NCBI RefSeq assembly: GCF_021245985.1
Contig: NZ_JAJQXA010000003.1
Coordinates: 414,261 to 478,260, forward strand
Origin: Flavobacterium soyae
Lineage (GTDB): Bacteria > Bacteroidota > Bacteroidia > Flavobacteriales > Flavobacteriaceae
Reading direction: 5' to 3'
Length of the DNA: 64,000 nucleotides
Position 1 is the first letter of the stretch, and every line of letters begins with the position of its first letter. The notes under the pieces are model-generated. The model saw nothing but the letters and a program-made list of their open reading frames with translations. It searched no databases and was not told where the DNA came from. Both the position numbers and the translations under genes were made by a program. Shown one piece after another: positions 9,001 through 16,720 of the stretch.

Positions 9001-10131
9001 AAAATAACCATCTGCATCGACTTCAAAAATAATATCTGTCGCCGTTTGAATTAAGTTTTTATATTGGTCCTGTACGATGATCTGCTCGGTAACATCCTGG
9101 CCAATGCTTATAATTAAATCATCAGAGAATTTTTTATCTTTCCATTGGATGTATTTATATTCTCCGTTTTTATTTTTTAGTTTTCGGGTATAAATTTTAT
9201 TTTCTTCATGATTTATTAGAGAAATATTTTTGTTATATTCATCACCTTTTGTGAGTTTCCAAAAATTAAGTCCCATAACTTCTTCGGGCTGGTAGCCTAA
9301 AATTGCGGTTACGGTTTCACTGCAAAATAATATTTCACCTTTTTGATCTGTTGCAATTGTTAGTGAATTTCCTTTGTGCACAATTTCGTTTGCAAACCTG
9401 AAATTGTCCCGATTATTTTGTAAAACGGCATATTTTACCTGATTAATAATGAAAATCAGGATGCAGAAATTAATTAATAAAATAGAGGATTTTAGAGGAA
9501 TTAATTGAAATACAACTGTTGAAATAAGAAATATAAAAGTAAGACCAACAAAGAACCAGTAAATTTTTATTGGTTTTAAAATATTGTATGAAAAGAAAAA
9601 TGAGATTAAAAAAACGATTACAGGAACAACATCTTTAGGCAGAAAAACTATGTTGCAGCAAACATAAGTAATGTAAATAAAGAAACTAAAGATGAAAATC
9701 TGCTGAATTTTATCTCTCAGCCATTTTATTTTGTCTGTTACTATATAGACAAGAAGAACAAAAAAACCTATTGAAACGTTTACGGCCAGTAAACTTTTCG
9801 GTCTGATTTTAAAAATTTCATTTATGATTTCGATTACAATAACTGCAATTCCAAAAAATAAAATATAAAGCTGATATTCCCTTCCTGCGGTTTCTGCTTC
9901 TTTCTTTTTTTCAATGAAATTTCCAATTTTTGCTTTAATGCGAAAAAATTGATAAACCAAAAGCCCTAAAAAGCCCAATAAAGAGAAACCGAGAAGTATA
10001 AATTTTGGGTTATTATAAAAAATAATGTCTGAATTGAAAACGTACCAGTTTGTCATAATTGATTTCAGAGCATTACCAGAACAGGCAATACCTGAAACCA
10101 ATAGATTGAAAAAACTATAGTTTTCTACCAT
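6079..10131 (-). CDS. Hybrid sensor histidine kinase/response regulator (7TM, PAS, GAF)
   Basis: A 1350-residue signalling protein. Seven hydrophobic segments occupy about residues 45-245. Next come two PAS domains (about 255-490), two GAF domains (about 510-840) and a further PAS with PAC (about 845-965). The HisKA domain has phospho-acceptor His979 in SHEIRTPLNG; the ATPase has N, G1 and G2 boxes (NAVKFTNEG, DTGIGI, GGTGLGL). A C-terminal receiver has Asp1282 in FMDIQMPIMNG. There is no HPt or output domain, so phosphate must pass to an unseen partner. A later Met at residue 26 is an alternative start. No cognate gene is adjacent. Confidence 0.93.
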   Translation of the reverse strand: MVENYSFFNLLVSGIACSGNALKSIMTNWYVFNSDIIFYNNPKFILLGFSLLGFLGLLVYQFFRIKAKIGNFIEKKKEAETAGREYQLYILFFGIAVIVIEIINEIFKIRPKSLLAVNVSIGFFVLLVYIVTDKIKWLRDKIQQIFIFSFFIYITYVCCNIVFLPKDVVPVIVFLISFFFSYNILKPIKIYWFFVGLTFIFLISTVVFQLIPLKSSILLINFCILIFIINQVKYAVLQNNRDNFRFANEIVHKGNSLTIATDQKGEILFCSETVTAILGYQPEEVMGLNFWKLTKGDEYNKNISLINHEENKIYTRKLKNKNGEYKYIQWKDKKFSDDLIISIGQDVTEQIIVQDQYKNLIQTATDIIFEVDADGYFTFINEFAYSLLGYSEDEIIQKHYSNFIHEKYTMSAVDFYENFESNGNKFPIIELPILKKNGQELWISQKIIIRKNDLDQTIGFAGIARDITEIKNAENEKKRRLEKIEAYNNSTKKLSTTDFSTYNNLNTVIDYIIKEASTVSKSNRVSFWKYYRDLITCKNLYSIDNQTLTDKNILDKESYPIYFETLKSKAIINAPDVFNKLETSEFQKLYFTKNKIKSMLDVPIFLSGQLAGVVCFESTEEQREWDNEDINYARTISDVVSLAISMQMRLETERRLEFKSQLLSALSLCTEKFLLSKSTEQMFQETYDLIGRASKADHMFYYERDFTTNTVIQKYKWSRKGIPHQITPLRHMTEENLTEIFEAAKNKRILNTFTRKLEDKFFKQLLIDNEIKSILILPLYINDIFTGFIGFDDCARERKWSEEEIYIFQVLANNISSALERNRNEAKIIESEEKFKLIANNIPGTVYLSKFDAFSTKIFLNDEIQNLTGYSKAEFIENNLSFLSLIHHEDRDEVINNQIDNLQNGMPLHNVYRIKRKSGEYIWVEEFGDVIKKGDEIEFVGGIYFDITNKKETEDAIKAKQLAEAANKSKSDFLANMSHEIRTPLNGIIGFTHLLMKTDLEEIQEKYMTTINQSAHSLLEIINDILDFSKIEAGKLELFIDLYDIKKVLGQVFDLIVFESNQKNLQLELNVDQDVPKYIWTDIVRIKQILINLLSNAVKFTNEGSIKLNVSVLSKTKNNFSTIRFSVIDTGIGIMEKNQKKIFKAFSQADSSTTRKFGGTGLGLTISNQLLALMESRLQLESKIGEGSNFFFDLNLKTSNQSTNEKYNTELKNLQAAPTENQNETNGKNIRFLIVEDNKVNMLLLKTIVKNLYHNAFIFECENGYEAVKQFESINPTLVFMDIQMPIMNGYETTKAIRNTTTGKDIPIIAVTAGAEKEERNKCISAGMDDYISKPIMKGTVEETLVKWLK

Positions 10132-10225
10132 AGATTTTGAGATATGTTTGGTTTAGTAAATAGCAATTTAAATTCTAATAAAGAGGTGGTTAAGCTCTTA
10201 ATAATTTATTTAGAACTTAGTTTTT

Positions 10226-11020
10226 TTATTCAAAATCCGATTTTCCAATTGAATCAATAGAATCTGGCTGTTCTTCTTCGGTGAAAATTGAAAAATAAGC
10301 AGCATACGTTACAGAAGTATTGAATATAATTGTAAAAAGTAATCCGACGCAACATGCAAAAAAGCCCACAAATGAACCGAGAAATCCTATTACAAACAGA
10401 GCGAAAATTATTAATGGATTTTTGCTTACAATAATAATACTTGATTTAATTGCATCTATAGCTTTTAAATTTCCAAAAACCACTAACGGAATTGAAAAAT
10501 ACGTAAAAAACGAAATCATTATTGATACTCCGCCGCCTAAAAACATTATTCCGGTACTGTCTAAAACATACGAAATTCCTGTACTTACAACAGCTAACAA
10601 AAATGCTAAAGAAAATAATTGAAAAAAGTACGGTGCTTTATAGTAGGTGAAAATTGTTGAAACATTAAATTCCTCATCCTTATCTGCACAGTCTGCCATT
10701 TTAAGAAACCCGGCCCCTAGCGGTGCAAATATGGCGGTTACTACTGCAATTGCTACTGTCGAAACTACTTGCTCGATGTATGTAAGTTTTTGACTTTCGA
10801 AGTTCTTAATAAAATCTTCTGAGAAGGCCTGCAAACCATAAAATAAAGTAGCTAATCCCATAATTACTATAAAGGCAAGAAATGAAAATACAAGGATTAT
10901 TAACCCTGAATACAAAGCTATCTTTTTGTAATTTTCAAAAGCGTAAGTAAAAACAGTAGAAAAATCTATCGAATAGCCATCTCTTTTGATGTCCTCAATT
11001 TGTTCAAGTGTAGATTTCAT
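10226..11020 (-). CDS. Integral membrane protein of unknown function
   Basis: 264 residues with about six membrane segments (for example around 35-60, 87-108, 130-152, 158-185 and 200-245) and a short acidic cytoplasmic tail. The N-terminus (MKSTLEQIEDIKRDGYSIDFSTVFTYAF is given in outline only) is a soluble lead before the first helix. I recognise no transporter or enzyme motif. Relatives in flavobacteria are sometimes labelled with an oxygenase name, which the sequence does not support. It is 94 bp upstream of the hybrid kinase on the same strand and could share a transcript with it. Confidence 0.75.
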   Translation of the reverse strand: MKSTLEQIEDIKRDGYSIDFSTVFTYAFENYKKIALYSGLIILVFSFLAFIVIMGLATLFYGLQAFSEDFIKNFESQKLTYIEQVVSTVAIAVVTAIFAPLGAGFLKMADCADKDEEFNVSTIFTYYKAPYFFQLFSLAFLLAVVSTGISYVLDSTGIMFLGGGVSIMISFFTYFSIPLVVFGNLKAIDAIKSSIIIVSKNPLIIFALFVIGFLGSFVGFFACCVGLLFTIIFNTSVTYAAYFSIFTEEEQPDSIDSIGKSDFE

Positions 11021-11140
11021 TTTAAAAAGTAGAGTTGTTTTATATTCTTCGTCGTAATAAATTATTGTTGACGTAAATATAATATTTTAAATCAATTCCG
11101 TATAAAAATCTACAAAACATTACGAAATTGTTTTTCTAAT

Positions 11141-12469
11141 TTAAAGCCAGTCTAAAATTCGTTTTATTGAAGCTAGTTTATCCTTGTAAGGAGCGTAACG
11201 CATGGGCAGATCAAGCCAGTTTGCTTTTTTTACCATCGCCTTATGATGAGAAAAAATATCAAAACTCAATTTTCCGTGATAAGCTCCAATTCCGCTATGG
11301 CCAACACCGCCAAAAGGCAGTCTTTTATTAGAAAAATGAACTACTGTATCGTTTATACAGCCGCCTCCAAAAGAGTAATCTGCGATTAATTTTTTAGTAA
11401 ATGATTTATTTTCACTGAAAATATAAAATGCGAGAGGTTTTTCGTACTTGCTGATTACATTATAAATATCAGCTTCGGTTTCATAAACTAAAATTGGTAA
11501 AATTGGACCAAAGATTTCTTCTTTCATTACGGTGCTGTCTAAACTTGGTTCTTCGATTAAAGTGGGAGAAATATACAGTTTATCGTGGTTTGTTTCTCCT
11601 CCAAAAATTACCTTTTCACGCTCAATCATTTGATCTAAACGCACCCAGTTTTTGGTATTTACTATTCGTGCAAAATCTGGAGATTTGTCTATTTTTTTAC
11701 CGTATGCTTTTACAATTTCTTCTGTTAAAAATGTAATGAAATTGACTTTCATGTTTTTTTGAATCAAAACATAATCGGGGGCGATACAGGTTTGTCCGGC
11801 ATTTATAAATTTTCCCCACACAATTCGTTTTGCTGCCAGTTTTAAATTAGCAGTTTCATCAATAACGCAGGGATTTTTTCCGCCCAATTCAAGTGTTACA
11901 GGTGTTAGGTTTTCGGCAGCGGCTTTTGCAACGATTTTTCCAACAGTTACACTTCCGGTAAAGAAAATATAATCCCAGCGCTGCGCCAGTAATTTATTTG
12001 AAACTTCAACGCCGCCCTCAAAAACTTCGACATGGCTGATGTGAAATGTTTTTTCAATGATTTTAGCAATGACAGCAGAGGTATGAGGAGTAAGTTCTGA
12101 GGGCTTTAAAACGACTCTGTTTCCAGCAGCAACAGCAGAAATTAAGGGACATAAAGCCAATTGAAATGGATAATTCCACGGAGCAATTACCAATACATTG
12201 CCGTAAGGTTCTTTGTAAATATAATCTGTTGAAGGAAAATTAAGGATAGAAGGGAAGACACGTTTTGGCTTTGCCCAGGAATTAATGTTTTTAATAGTAT
12301 CTTTTAATTCCGAAATAACATAATTCGTCTCGGTTAAAACAGCTTCAAATTCAGGCTTTTTAAAGTCATCGTACAAGGCTTTTACAATCAAATCTTCGCT
12401 TTTTTGAATGTTATATAACAACTTTTTCAGCGTTTCTTTTCTGTATCCGATGTCATTTTTAAAGTCCAT
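11141..12469 (-). CDS. Aldehyde dehydrogenase (class 3-like)
   Basis: Oxidises an aldehyde to the acid with NAD(P)+. At 442 residues from ATG 12469 it has the short length of class 3/fatty-aldehyde type enzymes. The reading frame continues to an earlier ATG at 12502, but the added residues are not conserved. Visible signatures: APWNYPFQLALCPLI, KPSELTPHTS, FFTGSVTVGK, catalytic Glu in TLELGGKNP, and catalytic Cys in NAGQTCIAPD. The C-terminal LPMRYAPY motif is typical of this class. The substrate cannot be read from sequence. It is a single gene between the membrane protein and the pseudouridine synthase. Confidence 0.9.
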   Translation of the reverse strand: MDFKNDIGYRKETLKKLLYNIQKSEDLIVKALYDDFKKPEFEAVLTETNYVISELKDTIKNINSWAKPKRVFPSILNFPSTDYIYKEPYGNVLVIAPWNYPFQLALCPLISAVAAGNRVVLKPSELTPHTSAVIAKIIEKTFHISHVEVFEGGVEVSNKLLAQRWDYIFFTGSVTVGKIVAKAAAENLTPVTLELGGKNPCVIDETANLKLAAKRIVWGKFINAGQTCIAPDYVLIQKNMKVNFITFLTEEIVKAYGKKIDKSPDFARIVNTKNWVRLDQMIEREKVIFGGETNHDKLYISPTLIEEPSLDSTVMKEEIFGPILPILVYETEADIYNVISKYEKPLAFYIFSENKSFTKKLIADYSFGGGCINDTVVHFSNKRLPFGGVGHSGIGAYHGKLSFDIFSHHKAMVKKANWLDLPMRYAPYKDKLASIKRILDWL

Positions 12470-12546
12470 ATTTATGATTAGCTTGTTTTTTAGGATATGC
12501 AAGTTAATCGATAAAAATTAAAAAATTAACAATTTAATCATAAAAA

Positions 12547-13236
12547 TCAGACGGCATTCCAAATCGTTTCGTCTGGAGTTGGAGCAATGATTGTAATGTT
12601 TTCTTTTGAAACAGGATGAACAAAAACCAGTTTTCTGGCATGAAGATGAATTCCTCCGTCAGGATTACTTCTGTCTGCACCATATTTTAAATCGCCTTTT
12701 ATCGGGGAACCAATTGCAGACAACTGCGCACGAATTTGATGATGACGCCCCGTATGAAGATTGATTTCCAGAGCCGTATAATTTTGAAGCTCTTTGATTA
12801 TTTTATAATCCAGACTTGCTAATTTACTGTCCGGAACTTCTTTTAAATGTGCTTTTGAAGTATTGTTTTTTTCGTTTCTTTTTAAATAATGAACCAATTT
12901 AGCAGCTGTTTCAACAGGTTTATTCTTGACAACAGCCCAATACGTTTTTTTAGTTTCACGATTACTGAACAATTCGTTCATTCGGGATAATGCCTTGCTG
13001 GTTCTGGCAAAAACCACAATTCCGGTTGTAGGACGGTCTAAACGATGAATTACTCCCAGAAAAACATCGCCTGGTTTATTGTATTTGTCTTTTATATATT
13101 CTTTTACAACATCAGATAAAGGTTTATCGCCTGTTTTATCACCTTGTACAATATCGCCAACGCGCTTGTTAACCACAATAATGTGATTGTCTTCATGCAA
13201 GATTTGGAGATTATTTTTATCTGAAAGAATTTTCAT
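12547..13236 (-). CDS. RluA-family RNA pseudouridine synthase
   Basis: A 229-residue enzyme that isomerises uridine in rRNA or tRNA. The catalytic Asp67 sits in VIHRLDRPTTG, the RluA-family variant of HRLDxxTSG. Later motifs LHTGRHHQIRAQL and GDLKYGA complete the fold. No N-terminal S4 RNA-binding domain is present, so it is closer to RluA/TruC-sized enzymes than to RluC/RluD. Target uridine is not predictable. Confidence 0.9.
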   Translation of the reverse strand: MKILSDKNNLQILHEDNHIIVVNKRVGDIVQGDKTGDKPLSDVVKEYIKDKYNKPGDVFLGVIHRLDRPTTGIVVFARTSKALSRMNELFSNRETKKTYWAVVKNKPVETAAKLVHYLKRNEKNNTSKAHLKEVPDSKLASLDYKIIKELQNYTALEINLHTGRHHQIRAQLSAIGSPIKGDLKYGADRSNPDGGIHLHARKLVFVHPVSKENITIIAPTPDETIWNAV

Positions 13237-13239
13237 ATT

Positions 13240-13281
13240 AGACTGGCTTAGATTTTTAGATTTTAGACTTCTTAGACTGGA
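13240..13281. repeat. Left flanking repeat of the four-helix-bundle gene
   Basis: Words AGACTGGCTTAGATTTTTAG and TAGACTTCTTAGACT lie directly downstream of the four-helix-bundle gene. The other side (13728-13773) carries their reverse complement with a few changes. Confidence 0.65.
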
Positions 13282-13297
13282 TTTTTTTAGATAAATT

Positions 13298-13648
13298 TTA
13301 CAGTAATGTTGCTCTAAATCTTGATGTCATTTTTGTTATTTCTTCGAGTAGGTTTATTAATTCGATTGTATTTTTTTCATTTATGAATCCTAAATCAGAA
13401 GAAATTAAAAGTTGTGTTTCTACTTCGTAAGCTGAACCAATTGCAATTTCTAAAAAGCGGGCAAAATCTTTATTAGAATTCCTTGAAGAACCTTCCGCAA
13501 TATTTGAGGGTATTGATATAGAAGCTCGTCGTAGTTGATTGATTATCCCAAATTTTTCTTCACTAGGAAAGGAGGCTGTTATATTATAAATTTTGGAACA
13601 AAACAATCTGCTTTTTTTCCAAATTAAAAGCTCTTTAAATTGATGCAT
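13298..13648 (-). CDS. Four-helix-bundle protein (23S rRNA IVP family)
   Basis: 116 residues, all helical, of the S23/IVP four-helix-bundle family. This family was first described from open reading frames in 23S rRNA intervening sequences and is related in fold to Avd of diversity-generating retroelements. Signatures: FKELLIWKKSRLF near the start, INQLRRASISIPSNIAEGSS in the middle, and ARFLEIAIGSAYEVETQL. Molecular function is unknown. Here it sits between rluA-like and panB genes and is bordered on both sides by related inverted repeats, which suggests a self-contained cassette. No reverse transcriptase or rRNA is nearby. Confidence 0.88.
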   Translation of the reverse strand: MHQFKELLIWKKSRLFCSKIYNITASFPSEEKFGIINQLRRASISIPSNIAEGSSRNSNKDFARFLEIAIGSAYEVETQLLISSDLGFINEKNTIELINLLEEITKMTSRFRATLL

Positions 13649-13691
13649 TTTTATATAGATTTATTTAGAATTTTAAAGAGTTAAACTTAAA

Positions 13692-13773
13692 ACTTCTTAG
13701 ATTTATTATTAATTTTAAATAATATAGAATAAATCTAAGAAGTCTAAGTCAGTCTAAAATCTAAGAAAGTCTA
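13692..13773. repeat. Right flanking repeat with 16-bp perfect hairpin
   Basis: ACTTCTTAGATTTATT (13692-13707) is a perfect inverted match to 13728-13743. It is followed by AGTCTAAAATCTAAGAAAGT, complementary to the left flank at 13240-13281. Confidence 0.7.
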
Positions 13774-13776
13774 AAG

Positions 13777-14595
13777 TTAGTACTGTTCTCCAGCATTAGG
13801 AAAATCACTAGATTTAACATCAGCAGCATATTGACCAATTGCTTTTGTCATTTCTTCGTATAAATTTAAATAACGACGTAAGAAACGCGGGCTGAATTCA
13901 TTATTCATTCCTAACATATCGTGTATAACTAAAACTTGTCCGTCAACACCGCCTCCGGCACCAATACCAATTACCGGAATCGAAATACTTTTAGCCACTT
14001 TTTCGGCTAAATCTGCAGGGATTTTTTCAAGAACAACACCAAAACAGCCTACTTTTTCAAGCATTTTAGCATCTTCAATTAATTTTTCGGCCTCTTGTTC
14101 TTCTTTTGCACGAACGCTGTACGTTCCAAATTTATAGATAGACTGAGGTGTTAAACCCAAATGTCCCATAACCGGAATTCCTGCGTTTAATATTTTTTTG
14201 ATAGATTCTTTAATTTCTTTCCCGCCTTCTAATTTTACAGCATGTCCGCCGCTTTCTTTCATAATTCTAATGGCAGAACGCAAAGCTTCTTTAGGATCAG
14301 ACTGGTAACTCCCAAAAGGTAAATCAACTACAACCAAACCTCTTTCTACAGCGCGAACTACAGACGAAGCGTGATAAATCATTTGATCTAAAGTAATTGG
14401 CAGAGTCGTTTCGTGGCCCGCCATAACATTTGAAGCAGAATCTCCCACTAAAATCACATCGACTCCTGCGGTATCAACAATTTTAGCCATTGTATAATCA
14501 TACGCCGTAAGCATAGAGATTTTTTCTCCGTTGCTTTTCATTTCAATTAATGACTTTGTTGTGATTCTTTTATAATCTTTTTTTGCTACTGACAT
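13777..14595 (-). CDS. panB: 3-methyl-2-oxobutanoate hydroxymethyltransferase
   Basis: First enzyme of pantothenate synthesis: transfers a hydroxymethyl group from methylene-tetrahydrofolate to alpha-ketoisovalerate. 272 residues from ATG 14595 ([11 protein letters not shown]), matching family length. The frame runs to an ATG at 14652, but those 19 residues are not family-like. Signatures: [57 protein letters not shown], and [14 protein letters not shown]. It is a single gene here; panC and panD are not in the window. Confidence 0.96.
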   Translation of the reverse strand: MSVAKKDYKRITTKSLIEMKSNGEKISMLTAYDYTMAKIVDTAGVDVILVGDSASNVMAGHETTLPITLDQMIYHASSVVRAVERGLVVVDLPFGSYQSDPKEALRSAIRIMKESGGHAVKLEGGKEIKESIKKILNAGIPVMGHLGLTPQSIYKFGTYSVRAKEEQEAEKLIEDAKMLEKVGCFGVVLEKIPADLAEKVAKSISIPVIGIGAGGGVDGQVLVIHDMLGMNNEFSPRFLRRYLNLYEEMTKAIGQYAADVKSSDFPNAGEQY

Positions 14596-14645
14596 TTTAT
14601 TTTTTTTTGATAATGTAAAAGTATTGAATAATTGTAAAAGGGGAA

Positions 14646-14822
14646 TCAGCAATAAAAGATTATTTCGACAGAAAAAAGCTTCCCACCTTTAAACTCTAAT
14701 CTAAACTGACTGTCCTCCATTATGATAGAATAATTATGCAGTGATTTTATCGAAGCATCGATATAAGTTCCATATTTTTCAATGAAAGCTTTTTCGGACA
14801 CTGAATTAAGTTGTTTTGAGTT
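14646..14822 (-). pseudogene. 3' fragment of a gene cut by a dyad repeat
   Basis: An open frame of 58 residues without a normal start reads coding-like protein (for example FIEKYGTYIDASIKSLHNYS and [15 protein letters not shown]) and ends at a TGA at 14646-14648. Upstream it runs straight into the CCACAGATTAAAAGGATT repeat at 14829. I do not recognise the family. The simplest reading is a gene whose 5' part was lost where the repeat lies; a small intact gene with a GTG start is less likely. Its end lies 50 bp upstream of panB. Confidence 0.4.
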
Positions 14823-14828
14823 TTTTTT

Positions 14829-14958
14829 GCCACAGATTAAAAGGATTTTTACAGATTTTTTATTTTATACAGGTTTTAAAAAATAAGCAGATTTAATTTT
14901 AAATAAAATCTGCTTAAATCTGCGTGAAAAAATCATTTTAATCCGTTTAATCTGCGGC
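14829..14958. repeat. Intergenic dyad repeat (CCACAGATTAAAAGGATT family)
   Basis: The left arm is GCCACAGATTAAAAGGATTT and the right arm ends TTTAATCTGCGGC. Between them is a second inverted pair, AAGCAGATTTAATTTTA / TAAAATCTGCTT. Together with the gene fragment it fills the panB-sdaA gap. Confidence 0.75.
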
Positions 14959-14972
14959 AAAAAAATATATGT

Positions 14973-16400
14973 TTAGCAATCTGCCATGTTTACCGCAATG
15001 GCAAGCCCGCCTTCTGAGGTTTCTTTGTATTTAGAATTCATGTCTTTTGCCGTTTGCCACATGGTATCTATTACTTTATCTAAAGGCACTTTAGCATTTT
15101 TAGAATCGGTTTCAAGAGCCAGTTCAGCAGCATTTATGGCTTTGATGGCGCCCATTGTGTTTCGCTCTATACACGGAATCTGAACTAAACCGCCAATTGG
15201 GTCGCAGGTTAAACCAAGATGATGTTCCATTGCAATTTCGGCAGCCATTAAAACCTGAGCCGGAGTACCGCCCATTAATTCACAAAGAGCCGCTGCCGCC
15301 ATCGATGACGAAACGCCAATCTCTGCCTGACAACCGCCCATTGCAGCAGAAATTGTAGAACCTTTTTTAAAGATACTTCCAATTTCGCCGGCAACCATCA
15401 AAAATTGTTTGATCTCTTTTTCGCCTGCACCATGGTTTTCAATAACCATATAATACATTAAAACTGCCGGAATAACGCCCGCACTTCCGTTTGTTGGAGC
15501 TGTAACGACACGGCCTAACGAAGCATTTACTTCATTTACAGCCAATGCAAAACAACTTACCCATTTTAGAATCTGACGAAATTTAACCTCCGTTTTTCTA
15601 ATTTCTTCCAGCCACGACTGCGGATCAGTATAATTAGAAAGACCAATTAGATTTTGATGCATATCAAAAGCGCGTCGGCGAACATGTAATCCGCCAGGAA
15701 GAATTCCTTCAGAATGACAGCCAATGTACATGCATTCGAGCATTGTATTCCAAATACGCATTAATTCTGAATGAATTACTTCTTCAGAACGCATTGATTT
15801 TTCGTTTTCGTAAACAATCTCAGAAATCGATTTGTTTTCAGAAACCGTATAATTTAAAAGCTCAACCGCATTTTGAATCGGAAACGGGAAAGCACATTTT
15901 ATAACTTCTTTAATTTTGGCATTTTCACGTTCTTCTTTTACCACAAATCCGCCGCCAATAGAATAAAAGATAGATTCGTATTCAGAATCGTCATTTTTAT
16001 AAGCCGTAAATTTTAACCCATTTGCATGGAAAGGAAGAAAATCTTTATTGAAAACAATATCCTGAAGAAAATAAAATGGGATTTTATATTCATTTGCGAG
16101 ATTGATCTCGTTTGTATCTTCAATAGTTTTAACGATTCCGGCAATATTTTCAACCGGAATATATTCAGGATCCTGACCGCTTAGGCCAAGCATAACAGAC
16201 AGATCGGTAGCATGACCTTTTCCTGTCAGGGAAAGAGATCCATACAAATCGACTTTTACACGTTTAACCTGATCTAAAATCGATTCATTTTTTAACTCTT
16301 CTAAAAAACGTTCGGCGGCTCTCCACGGACCTAAAGTATGTGAGCTAGAAGGGCCAACGCCAATTTTAAGCATATCAAAAACAGAGATACATTCTTCCAT
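14973..16400 (-). CDS. sdaA: L-serine ammonia-lyase (single-chain, iron-sulfur type)
   Basis: Deaminates L-serine to pyruvate and ammonia with a [4Fe-4S] cluster. 475 residues combine the beta (about 1-160) and alpha domains in one chain, as in Gram-negative SdaA. Signatures: [17 protein letters not shown] at the start, [37 protein letters not shown], and [20 protein letters not shown]; the Cys residues in the last two segments are cluster ligands in the family. A -7 box lies 20 bp upstream. The gene is divergent from the antiporter. Confidence 0.96.
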   Translation of the reverse strand: MEECISVFDMLKIGVGPSSSHTLGPWRAAERFLEELKNESILDQVKRVKVDLYGSLSLTGKGHATDLSVMLGLSGQDPEYIPVENIAGIVKTIEDTNEINLANEYKIPFYFLQDIVFNKDFLPFHANGLKFTAYKNDDSEYESIFYSIGGGFVVKEERENAKIKEVIKCAFPFPIQNAVELLNYTVSENKSISEIVYENEKSMRSEEVIHSELMRIWNTMLECMYIGCHSEGILPGGLHVRRRAFDMHQNLIGLSNYTDPQSWLEEIRKTEVKFRQILKWVSCFALAVNEVNASLGRVVTAPTNGSAGVIPAVLMYYMVIENHGAGEKEIKQFLMVAGEIGSIFKKGSTISAAMGGCQAEIGVSSSMAAAALCELMGGTPAQVLMAAEIAMEHHLGLTCDPIGGLVQIPCIERNTMGAIKAINAAELALETDSKNAKVPLDKVIDTMWQTAKDMNSKYKETSEGGLAIAVNMADC

Positions 16401-16419
16401 TGTTCAATTTTTGTTAAGA

Positions 16420-16427
16420 CAAAGATA
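16420..16427 (-). promoter_or_regulatory. -7 promoter box of sdaA
   Basis: On the minus strand the sequence reads TATCTTTG (consensus TAnnTTTG). It would start transcription about 13 nt before the ATG. No clear TTTG is seen 19 bp further up. Confidence 0.5.
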
Positions 16428-16484
16428 ATTGAATAATGCAATGAAGGATTAATTTTGAATGTTAATCTTGCGTATTTGTTAAAA

Positions 16485-16532
16485 AAGATATTAAATTTTA
16501 TTAATTCGGCAACGAAATAAATTTAATATCTT
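16485..16532. repeat. Perfect 14-bp inverted repeat between sdaA and antiporter
   Basis: AAGATATTAAATTT (16485-16498) is exactly reverse-complementary to 16519-16532, with a 20-nt spacer. Located between divergent genes, it may be a regulator site. The rest of the 320-bp gap shows only a possible plus-strand -7 box TATTTTTG at 16571-16578. Confidence 0.5.
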
Positions 16533-16720
16533 AATATGGGGTTTTCATAAAAAAGTTAATCTTTTTTCGGTATTTTTGTAAAGATGCAACTATCAAAATC
16601 TGCTGTTTCTTTTAATTGCCCAAAATTGAAAATTAACCGAAACTTTAGATGATTTCGTTTTAATTCTACCAATGTCTTTTTACGAAAATTTAGAATACCA
16701 TAAAAAGATAAAATTATATT

